The position numbers were made by a program, and so were the translations under genes. Shown piece after piece: positions 1 through 6,455 of a stretch of 33,114 nt of DNA (the stretch's first letter is position 1; the number at the start of each line of letters is the position of its first letter). The notes below the pieces were generated by a model that searched no databases, was not told the DNA's origin, and saw nothing but the letters and a program-made list of their open reading frames with translations. Source of the DNA: Anaerolineae bacterium (GTDB taxonomy: Bacteria; Chloroflexota; Anaerolineae; Aggregatilineales; Aggregatilineaceae); the NCBI GenBank assembly GCA_023382715.1, contig JAHDWP010000035.1:1-33114 (forward strand), in the 5' to 3' direction.

Positions 1-16
1 CTCTGAAAGGGTGTAT

Positions 17-137
17 GGTAAGCTCCCCCTCATCCCCCCAACCCCTTCTCCCTCCAAGGGGAGAAGGGGAGCAAGGCGCAGGATTTCCCCTCGCCCCGGT
101 GAGGGAGAGGGGTGCAGGGGTGAGGGGTTTCCAGACA
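17..137 (+). repeat. Dispersed C/G-tract palindromic repeat, copy 1
   Basis: This is a run of short mirror palindromes built from C-rich and G-rich tracts (CCCCTTCTCCCTCC followed by GGAGAAGGGG, then a second arm pair ending in GAGGGGTTTCC). Near-identical sequence recurs in inverted orientation at 6236-6330 and in the same orientation at 33057-33114. The short open frames across it arise from its unusual composition and are not genes. Confidence 0.75.
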
Positions 138-145
138 CGCTCTCT

Positions 146-301
146 GAGAGACCATTTGAGGAGCTGTTCCCCCCCATCCCAAACCCCTCCCCCACAAGGA
201 GGGAGGGGCTTAGGGCCGGCGCTCTTCTCCCTTCCCCCCTCGTGGGGGAAGGGCCGGGGATGGGGGCAAAGGCAGGCGCATGACTTCTCGAACGGCCTCT
301 G
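146..301. mobile_element. MITE-like element, family A, copy 1
   Basis: This element of about 156 bp has imperfect terminal inverted repeats. The left end reads GAGAGACCATTTGAGGAG and the right end, reverse-complemented, reads CAGAGGCCGTTCGAGAAG; 14 of these 18 positions agree. The interior holds two C-tract/G-tract hairpins. Related copies lie at 19399-19544 and, more diverged, at 31899-32081. It encodes no protein, so any movement would need a transposase from elsewhere. It lies directly upstream of the cytochrome gene, and no clear promoter is visible between it and that gene. Confidence 0.65.
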
Positions 302-356
302 GGTTGGGAAGAGTCTAGAAGGGTCTCAGTCGGGTAGAGTGAAGTGAGGAGAGACA

Positions 357-1613
357 ATGATGCGATATAGCGTAACAAGACTGGCCGGGATGATCGCGGT
401 GCTGGTGGTGGCCTTGCTGACCACTGCCCTGGTGCTGGCTGCCGACGGGCCTGGCTCGCCAGAGCACGCCGCCGCAGGGCCGGGCGTCACTGGCGCCGAG
501 CTGCTCCACTACATCCTGAATGAGGATCCGTACACTGCCTGGAAGTCGTGGCCGGCAGACCGCTGGAACGACTTTGGCGACTACCTGGTGGGCGGCACAC
601 CGCACGGCGCGACCGTCCGCATCTTCGTCAACGACGTAGCCCTTGAGGCCCTGGAGGCTGAAGGGTTTGATGGCGTGCTGCCCTACAGGAGCATCATCGT
701 CAAAGAGAACTTCATGGGGACCGTGGAGGAGCCGGGCGAGCTGGCTGCGCTGACGGTCATGTACAAGGTGGAGGGCTATAACCCCGCCGCTGGCGACTGG
801 TTCTGGCTCAAGGCGTCCGGCGACGGCAGCGCCATTGCTGCCGAGGGCGCCGTCGAGGGCTGCATGGCCTGCCACGCCCAGGAAGGTAATGCCGACTATA
901 TGCTGCGCTACAACTACGGCCAACAGCCGGCAGCTTTCTTTGGCGAGCCTCTGCCTGAAGCGACTGGCGCGGCTCTCGTCGAGTACGTCCTGAGCACCAG
1001 CCCCTACACAGAATGGGGATCGTGGCCGGCCAATGACGTGGATGACTTCAGCGGCCTGCTCGCCAGCGCTGAGCCGCACGGCAGCACAGTGCGCATCTTC
1101 GTCAATGACCGTGCGCTGCGGGCCATTGCCCGCGACAGCTTCGACGGGACGCTGCCCAACGGCAGCATCGTCGTCAAGGAGAACTATGGTGGCCCACTGG
1201 ACGCGCCCGGCGACCTGTCCGCGCTGACTATCATGTACAAGGTTGGCGGCTTCAATCCAGAGGCGAACGACTGGTTCTGGGTCGCGGCGTCCAGCGATGG
1301 CAGCACCCTTCGTGCGGAGGGCGCTGTCGAAGGCTGCATCAACTGTCACGGCCAGGATGGTAACTCCGACTATCTGCTGCGCTACGATCTGCCGCAGGGC
1401 GCAATGGCTGGCGAAATGATGGAGCAGCCGGCCATAGATGCCAACGCGCTCATTGATGTGCGCTGCACTGTCTGCCACACGCGCGAGCGCATTGACAGCG
1501 CCAGCAAGGACGCGGCGGGTTGGGCAGCGACCATTGATCGCATGATCGGCAAGGGGGCGCAGCTCAGCGCGGAAGAGCGCGAGGCGCTCATCAGCTACCT
1601 GAGCAGCCGCTAG
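357..1613 (+). CDS. Secreted triheme cytochrome: two tandem P460-like domains plus a C-terminal cytochrome c domain
   Basis: The 418-residue protein starts with a Sec signal peptide (basic MMRYSVTR, then a hydrophobic stretch to about residue 29), so it should work outside the membrane. Residues about 40-190 and 200-345 are tandem copies of one module. Each has an SIIVKEN or SIVVKEN strand, a GDWFW or NDWFW motif and a terminal CxxCH followed by DYxLRY (CMACH 169-173, CINCH 327-331). This matches the cytochrome P460 family, known members of which oxidise hydroxylamine or detoxify nitrogen oxides. A third haem site, CTVCH 370-374, opens a small mono-haem cytochrome c domain with a possible Met ligand in DRMIGKGA. 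The start is supported by GAGGAGAG 344-351. Substrate is unknown; an electron-transfer or redox-enzyme role is inferred. The P460 lysine-haem crosslink cannot be judged from sequence alone. Confidence 0.85.
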   Translation: MMRYSVTRLAGMIAVLVVALLTTALVLAADGPGSPEHAAAGPGVTGAELLHYILNEDPYTAWKSWPADRWNDFGDYLVGGTPHGATVRIFVNDVALEALEAEGFDGVLPYRSIIVKENFMGTVEEPGELAALTVMYKVEGYNPAAGDWFWLKASGDGSAIAAEGAVEGCMACHAQEGNADYMLRYNYGQQPAAFFGEPLPEATGAALVEYVLSTSPYTEWGSWPANDVDDFSGLLASAEPHGSTVRIFVNDRALRAIARDSFDGTLPNGSIVVKENYGGPLDAPGDLSALTIMYKVGGFNPEANDWFWVAASSDGSTLRAEGAVEGCINCHGQDGNSDYLLRYDLPQGAMAGEMMEQPAIDANALIDVRCTVCHTRERIDSASKDAAGWAATIDRMIGKGAQLSAEEREALISYLSSR

Positions 1614-1651
1614 CGCTCTGCACCCCCAGCGCCCGAACTCAAGACAAACGC

Positions 1652-1675
1652 GCGGCCTGGAGTGATCCGGGCCGC
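1652..1675 (+). terminator. Hairpin after the cytochrome gene
   Basis: A ten-base-pair stem (GCGGCCTGGA paired with TCCGGGCCGC, one G-U pair) closes a GTGA loop 38 nt after the cytochrome stop codon. The following sequence is only weakly T-rich, so termination is likely but not certain. Confidence 0.5.
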
Positions 1676-1722
1676 TGCGTTATCGGGTACCAGCCAGACG
1701 GGTGGAAAGCGCGCAGAAAAAG

Positions 1723-1778
1723 AGTCATGAGTCGTGAGACAGGGGCTTGCCCTAGCCGGAGACTCAGGACTCCAGACT
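1723..1778. repeat. Inverted repeat between convergent genes
   Basis: AGTCATGAGTCGTGAGAC (1723-1740) is complementary at 14 of 18 positions to 1761-1778. The hairpin lies between the converging cytochrome and HNH genes. It may help end transcription from either side or be a remnant of a dispersed repeat. Confidence 0.45.
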
Positions 1779-1799
1779 CGCGATTCATCAAGCACGGGA

Positions 1800-2345
1800 T
1801 CAGCGATCGGTGCCAACCTCGACGTAGCGTTTCCACGCTTCGGGGCCGTTGCCCACTTCGAGCACCAGGTAGCTGGTGCGCGGCGTCTTTGGCTCCCACA
1901 GCAGCTTCATGCCCGCTTCGCCGGGCAGCCGGTTGCCCTTGCGGTGATTGCAGACGAAGCAGGCGCAGGCTGTGTTGGCCCAGGTGTTCTTGCCCCCGCG
2001 CGAGACGGGCACGATATGATCCACCGTCAGGTCGTGGCGGGTCAGGGGTTGCCCGCGCAGCAGGTCGCCGACCGTCGCCCCACAGTAGATGCAGGTGAAG
2101 AGATCGCGCGCCAGCACTCCCTGGCGGCTCCAGTGGGCGTGACGGCGCGGCACGTTGATGTAGTGCCGCAGCGCGATCACCGAGGGCACCGGGAAGCGCG
2201 AGCGCACGGTGCGCAGGAAACGTCCCGACTCTTCGACGACGATCGCTTTGCCAGATAGCAGAAGATTGATCGCGCGTGGGATGCTGACGACGGTCAGCGG
2301 CTCCCAGGTGCCTCCATTGAGGAGTAGAACTCGCCCTTCGATCAT
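1800..2345 (-). CDS. HNH endonuclease family protein
   Basis: This 181-residue protein has an N-terminal beta-rich segment (RVLLLNGGTWEPL) typical of the HNH proteins common in Chloroflexota and cyanobacteria. A zinc-binding HNH nuclease core follows: CIYC at about residue 92, then DHIVPVSRGG holding the catalytic His, then an NTACACF-VCNHRKG segment with the second CxxC-like pair and the metal-binding Asn/His. The DNA substrate is unknown. No methyltransferase or restriction partner lies beside it, so it need not be a restriction enzyme. It faces the cytochrome gene convergently and stands alone. The ATG start has only a weak Shine-Dalgarno sequence. Confidence 0.85.
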   Translation of the reverse strand: MIEGRVLLLNGGTWEPLTVVSIPRAINLLLSGKAIVVEESGRFLRTVRSRFPVPSVIALRHYINVPRRHAHWSRQGVLARDLFTCIYCGATVGDLLRGQPLTRHDLTVDHIVPVSRGGKNTWANTACACFVCNHRKGNRLPGEAGMKLLWEPKTPRTSYLVLEVGNGPEAWKRYVEVGTDR

Positions 2346-2567
2346 GGTCGTTCACCCGCCCCGTTCCGGGCGAGCGCCCGCATCACTGAGCAGATGCGCC
2401 TAATTATACCGCATTTCACGAGCCGTGTGGGGGAAAAAGTGGCGGGCGGGTGCGCGCAAAGCTGTCGGGCGAGGCGCATCGCCAGCCGCCGCTGGCTGGC
2501 CGCGCTCTCCGCAAGGTCGGGCGCAACGAGGCCAGGGGTGCCTCATTTCTGGGGCGAGAGATCATCG
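2346..2567. other. Intergenic stretch with no recognised gene
   Basis: Only short shadow open frames with no recognisable domain are present. The sequence leads into the palindromic repeat at 2568. I see no RNA gene here and no convincing promoter for the HNH gene. Confidence 0.5.
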
Positions 2568-2665
2568 CTGAGGCGCAGAGACAAGAGGGAGGCGGCTCTT
2601 CTCCGCGCCCTCTGCGTCTCTGCGCCTCAGGCAGTTCGCCCTCATTGTAATAAGCTGCACCCTCA
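2568..2665. repeat. Dispersed hairpin repeat, family R, copy 1
   Basis: CTGAGGCGCAGAGAC (2568-2582) is the exact reverse complement of 2616-2630, and inner arms AGAGGG/CCCTCT extend the hairpin. A conserved tail (TTCGCCCTCATTGTAA ... GCACCC) follows. The copy at 15893-16002 has the same plan and tail. Confidence 0.65.
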
Positions 2666-2677
2666 AGGCTGGCGGAG

Positions 2678-2706
2678 TTGCTCAGGGGTCGCTGACGCGC
2701 CATAAT
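2678..2706 (+). promoter_or_regulatory. Possible corA promoter giving a leaderless transcript
   Basis: TTGCTC (2678-2683), a 17-nt spacer and CATAAT (2701-2706) form a sigma70-type promoter with a good -10 and a half-matching -35. The expected start site falls at about 2713, next to the corA ATG at 2714. No Shine-Dalgarno sequence precedes that ATG. Confidence 0.4.
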
Positions 2707-2713
2707 TGACCAT

Positions 2714-3631
2714 ATGGCCACACAGACGATTCAACATGGGCGCGTCACCTGGATCAATATCGAGCGCGTCACGCCGCCGGACGTCGAGGCGCTGCGTGAG
2801 GCGTACCCATACTTCCATCCCCTGGACCTGGAAGACCTGCAAAGCCGCATCGAGCGCCCCAAGATTGACGAGTACGACGACTACCTCTTTGTCGTCATGC
2901 AGCTCCCGCTGTGGGACCCCGTGCAGCGCGTCAGCCGCGCCACCGAAGTGGATATGTTCGTCGGCAGCGGCTATTTCGTCACAGTGCACGACGGGTCGCT
3001 CAAGCCGCTGCGCCAGCTTTTCGAGCAGTGCCAGTCCAGCCCCGCCACGCGCGAGGCCGTGATGGGGCGCGGCGCGAGCAAGATTCTGTACACGGTCGTT
3101 GACAAGCTGGTGGACTATATTTTCCCCATCCTCTACAAAGTGGACGCCAATATCCGTCACCTGGAAGAAGAGATCTTCATCGAGGACTCGCGCCAGGTGA
3201 TGCAGGACCTGTCCTTCATCCGGCGCGATATCATCGCCCTGCGCCGCATCATCCGCCCGCAGATCGCCATCGTCGAGAACCTGGAGAAGGTGGATCGCCC
3301 CTTCATCCGCGAAGACCTGGAAGTGTACTTCGGCGACATCGTGGACCACATGATGAAGGCCTACGAGATCATCGAAGACCACCTGGAGGTGATCAAGGGT
3401 CTGTCCGACACGGCCAGCACGCTGGTCAGCTACCGGCTGAATGAAGTGATCCAGATACTCACCGTGATCTCGGTGATCATGCTGCCGCTGACGCTGATCA
3501 GCGGCATCTATGGCATGAACGTTGATCTGCCGCTGATGGAGCATCCGGTCACGTTCGTGCTGATCCTGGCGCTCATGGTGATCATCGCGACGGGAATGCT
3601 GGCTTACTTCCGGCATCGCAGGTGGCTGTGA
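2714..3631 (+). CDS. corA: CorA-type magnesium/divalent cation transporter
   Basis: This is a 305-residue membrane channel of the CorA/MIT family, which carries Mg2+ (sometimes Co2+ or Ni2+) inward as a pentamer. The first two thirds form the cytosolic alpha/beta and long-helix domain, rich in charged heptads (for example IRHLEEEIFIEDSRQ). Two C-terminal membrane helices follow, and the signature GMN sits at residues 267-269 after the first one (LPLTLISGIYGMN). The short basic tail HRRW is also typical. Length is near the usual size. No SD is visible and transcription may begin at the ATG. The stop codon overlaps the downstream RNase D start. Confidence 0.93.
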   Translation: MATQTIQHGRVTWINIERVTPPDVEALREAYPYFHPLDLEDLQSRIERPKIDEYDDYLFVVMQLPLWDPVQRVSRATEVDMFVGSGYFVTVHDGSLKPLRQLFEQCQSSPATREAVMGRGASKILYTVVDKLVDYIFPILYKVDANIRHLEEEIFIEDSRQVMQDLSFIRRDIIALRRIIRPQIAIVENLEKVDRPFIREDLEVYFGDIVDHMMKAYEIIEDHLEVIKGLSDTASTLVSYRLNEVIQILTVISVIMLPLTLISGIYGMNVDLPLMEHPVTFVLILALMVIIATGMLAYFRHRRWL

Positions 3632-4779
3632 TGTGCGCCTCGGCCCTGCCCCCCGTCCAGATCATCCGGCGCAGCGCCGACCTGCGCCGTGCCGTTGACC
3701 GGCTGCGCGGCTGTTCTCTGCTGGCGGTGGACACCGAGTCTAACAGCCTGTTCGCTTACACAGAGCGCGTGTGCCTGGTCCAGCTTTCGACGCGCGGGCA
3801 CGATCTGATCATTGACCCGCTGGCTGTGGATGATATGCGCCCGCTGGGCGACCTGCTCGCAGACCCGGCCATCGAGACGATCTTTCACGCGGCGGAATAC
3901 GACATTATCTCGCTCAAGCGCGATTTCGGCTTCGGCTTCGCCAACCTGTTCGATACGATGTTGGCGGCGCGCGTCTGCGGCTGGGACAAGACAGGGCTGG
4001 GCAACATTCTGGAAGAGCAGTTCGGCGTGACGGTGGATAAGAAGCACCAGCGCGCCGACTGGTCGCGCCGCCCGCTGCCGCCCGACCAACTGCGTTACGC
4101 GCAGATGGACACGCACTTCCTGCCCATGCTGCGCGACCGGCTGTACGCGGAACTTGAAGCGCAGAATCGCCTGGCCGAGGCGCGCGAGATGTTCGCGGCG
4201 CTGTGCGCACTGCCCGCCGCCGAATCTCACTTCGACGCGGAGGGGTACTGGCGCATCCAGGCAGTGCGCGACCTGGGGCTGCGCCAGGTGGCCATCGCCC
4301 GCGAGCTATACCTGCTGCGCGACTCCATCGCCCGCCGCCTCAACCGGCCCCCTTTCAAAGTCTTCACCGACCGCACGCTGGCAGCCCTGGCGGAGATGGC
4401 TCCTCGCAGCCTGGAGGATTTGCGCAGTGTGGCGGGGCTGAGTACGCGCCTGGTTCACCGCGATGGCGCGGCGATCCTGGAAGCGGTGGCGCGGGGCCGG
4501 CAGGCCGAGCCACCACGCCCGCCCCAGCGCCGCAGGCCGCCCGATCCCGCCATTCAGGAGCGTTACGAGGCGCTGCACGAGTGGCGCAAGCAGCGTGCAG
4601 CAGAGCGCGGCGTGGAGTCCGACGTGATCGTGCCGCGCGAAACGCTGTGGGCGCTGGCCCGCCAGATGCCCGCCAGTCTCGAGGAGCTGGACGATATTCC
4701 CGGCCTGGGGCCTTGGCGGCGCGCTGAATATGGCGCCGAGCTGCTCGCCATGCTGGAGCGGCTGAACGGAACAGCCTGA
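3631..4779 (+). CDS. rnd: Ribonuclease D with two HRDC domains
   Basis: The 382-residue protein belongs to the DEDD 3'-5' exonucleases that trim tRNA and other stable RNA ends. The nuclease domain shows VDTES (ExoI), HAAEYD (ExoII) and YAQMDTHFL (ExoIII, DEDDy type) in order. Two HRDC helical modules follow, at about residues 205-285 (RPPFKVFTD...GLSTRLV) and 300-382 (SDVIVPRETL...IPGLGPWR), as in full-length RNase D. I chose the ATG at 3631 because it overlaps the corA stop as TGATG and has AGGTGG five bases upstream, which suggests translational coupling. An in-frame GTG at 3622 is possible but less likely. Confidence 0.9.
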   Translation: MCASALPPVQIIRRSADLRRAVDRLRGCSLLAVDTESNSLFAYTERVCLVQLSTRGHDLIIDPLAVDDMRPLGDLLADPAIETIFHAAEYDIISLKRDFGFGFANLFDTMLAARVCGWDKTGLGNILEEQFGVTVDKKHQRADWSRRPLPPDQLRYAQMDTHFLPMLRDRLYAELEAQNRLAEAREMFAALCALPAAESHFDAEGYWRIQAVRDLGLRQVAIARELYLLRDSIARRLNRPPFKVFTDRTLAALAEMAPRSLEDLRSVAGLSTRLVHRDGAAILEAVARGRQAEPPRPPQRRRPPDPAIQERYEALHEWRKQRAAERGVESDVIVPRETLWALARQMPASLEELDDIPGLGPWRRAEYGAELLAMLERLNGTA

Positions 4780-4831
4780 CCGGCGCTATCCTTTTCTTAT
4801 GGCCGACTACGCCTGACAGGGAGAGTGAGCC

Positions 4832-6232
4832 ATGAACCTCACATTTCACGGCGCAGTGCGCACGGTGACCGGGTCGCAACACCTGATCGAAGTCAACGGG
4901 CAACGACTTTTGCTCGACTGCGGGCTGTATCAGGGGGCGCGCCGCGAGTCGTTCGAGCGCAACCGCAACCTGCCGTTCGACGCCGCCTCTGTGGATGTGA
5001 TGGTGCTCAGCCACGCCCACATTGATCACAGCGGCAATATCCCTAACCTGGTGAAAGCGGGCTTTCGCGGCGACATCATCTGCACGTTCGCCACGCGCGA
5101 CCTGTGCTCGACCATGCTGCTGGACAGCGCCTACATTCACGAGCGTGACGCCGAGTTCGTCAACAAGAAGCGCGCTCGGCGCAACGAGCCGCCCATCCAG
5201 CCGTTATATACTGCCGACGACGCAGTGACCTCGCTCGAATACTTCAACGCCATCGGTTACCACCGTCCGCGCCAGATTCTGCCGGGCGTCACGGTGACGC
5301 TGCTGGACGCGGGGCACATGCTCGGCAGCGCCATCGTGGTGCTGGATATTGAAGACCGCGACACCGGGCGCGACGTGCGCCTGGTCTTCAGCGGCGACCT
5401 GGGCCGCGAGGGGATCCCGATCATCCGCGACCCGGAGACGGTGGATCACGCCGACGTGCTGATCATGGAGAGCACCTACGGGGGCCGCCACCACGAGCCG
5501 TACCCGGACTCCGAGAAGAAGCTGGAGCAGATTATCCAGCAGACCTACCGGCGCGGCGGCGCGCTGATCATCCCCGCCTTCGCTGTAGGGCGCACGCAGC
5601 AGCTTGTCTACAGCCTGCACAAGATGATGGTCGCCCGCGACATCCCGGCGCTGCCCGTCTTCGTGGACAGCCCGCTGGCGATCAACGCGACGGCGGTCTT
5701 TCGCCTGCACCCGGAAGCCTACGACGCCGAGATTCGTCAGTTCATGCTGGCGGAGGGCGATCCGTTCGGCTTCGACACGCTGCGCTACACGCGCTCGGTG
5801 GAGCAGAGCAAGGAACTCAACTTCCTGCGCGAGCCGTTCATCGTCATCAGCGCCAGCGGCATGGCCGAGACGGGGCGCATCCTGCACCATCTGCGCAACC
5901 GCATCGGCGACCCGGCCAACACGATCCTGATCGTCGGCTGGCAGGCGCCGGATACGCTGGGCCGTCGGCTGGTGGAGCGCGAGCCGGTGGTGCGCATCTT
6001 CGGCGAGGAGCACGAGGTGCAGGCGCGCGTGGAAGTGCTCAACGGCTTTTCCGGCCACGCCGATCATGATGAGTTGCTGGACTGGGCGCGCGCCTTCACC
6101 AAGCGCCCGCGCCGGACGTTCTTGGTGCACGGGGAGGAGGTGGCGGCGCTGGCCCTGGCCGAGGGGCTGCGCGCAGACGTGGGTTTCGAGCAGGTCGAGG
6201 TGCCAGAGCTGCACCAGTCGGTGACGCTGTAG
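4832..6232 (+). CDS. Metallo-beta-lactamase/beta-CASP ribonuclease (CPSF-like)
   Basis: This 466-residue protein resembles bacterial and archaeal relatives of the mRNA 3'-end processing nuclease CPSF73. The zinc site HAHIDH is at residues 61-66, with further ligands in DAGHMLGSA and FSGDLGREG. The beta-CASP part carries MESTYGGR, IIPAFAVGRTQQL, ISASGMAETGRILHHL and a C-terminal GFSGHADHDELLDW. There is no N-terminal KH domain, so it is the short bacterial form. It should bind two zincs and cut RNA in the cytosol; the target is unknown. AGGGAG lies about 8 nt before the ATG. It follows rnd by 52 nt on the same strand, and a shared RNA-turnover transcript is plausible. Confidence 0.9.
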   Translation: MNLTFHGAVRTVTGSQHLIEVNGQRLLLDCGLYQGARRESFERNRNLPFDAASVDVMVLSHAHIDHSGNIPNLVKAGFRGDIICTFATRDLCSTMLLDSAYIHERDAEFVNKKRARRNEPPIQPLYTADDAVTSLEYFNAIGYHRPRQILPGVTVTLLDAGHMLGSAIVVLDIEDRDTGRDVRLVFSGDLGREGIPIIRDPETVDHADVLIMESTYGGRHHEPYPDSEKKLEQIIQQTYRRGGALIIPAFAVGRTQQLVYSLHKMMVARDIPALPVFVDSPLAINATAVFRLHPEAYDAEIRQFMLAEGDPFGFDTLRYTRSVEQSKELNFLREPFIVISASGMAETGRILHHLRNRIGDPANTILIVGWQAPDTLGRRLVEREPVVRIFGEEHEVQARVEVLNGFSGHADHDELLDWARAFTKRPRRTFLVHGEEVAALALAEGLRADVGFEQVEVPELHQSVTL

Positions 6233-6235
6233 GGC

Positions 6236-6330
6236 GTGCCTGGAAACCCCCTCACCCCTGCACCCCTCCCCTTCAACGGGGCGAGGGGAAACCCTGTGTC
6301 TTGCTCCCCCTCTCCACCGCGTGGAGGGGT
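6236..6330 (-). repeat. Dispersed C/G-tract palindromic repeat, copy 2 (inverted)
   Basis: This is the reverse complement of the repeat at 17-137, starting just after the beta-CASP stop codon (GGAAACCCCCTCACCCCTGC and onward). It may act as the end of that transcript, but there is no clean U-tract. Confidence 0.7.
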
Positions 6331-6339
6331 GTACAGACC

Positions 6340-6378
6340 GGAGACATGGTTGACAGGTGTTCGGGGACATGGTTGACA
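6340..6378 (+). repeat. Tandem direct repeat GGRGACATGGTTGACA
   Basis: GGAGACATGGTTGACA (6340-6355) and GGGGACATGGTTGACA (6363-6378) are spaced 23 nt apart. From memory, repeats of this type occur at the ends of integrase-core insertion sequences, so this may be a transposon-end remnant. Each copy contains TTGACA, but no matching -10 box follows at 16-18 nt. Confidence 0.5.
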
Positions 6379-6455
6379 CATGGCGAGCGTGTAACCTTGA
6401 TGGCCGAGCCTGATAAGCGACGCTTTTAGAGGTAACCGTTACAGTATATGATAAG

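Noticed and set aside
11-347. Open frames over the repeats at the window start
   Set aside because: Their Pro/Gly/Arg-rich translation comes from the C/G-tract repeats, with no SD or domain.
6373-6401. Promoter using the TTGACA in the direct repeat upstream of the kinase
   Set aside because: No acceptable -10 box lies 16-18 nt downstream.
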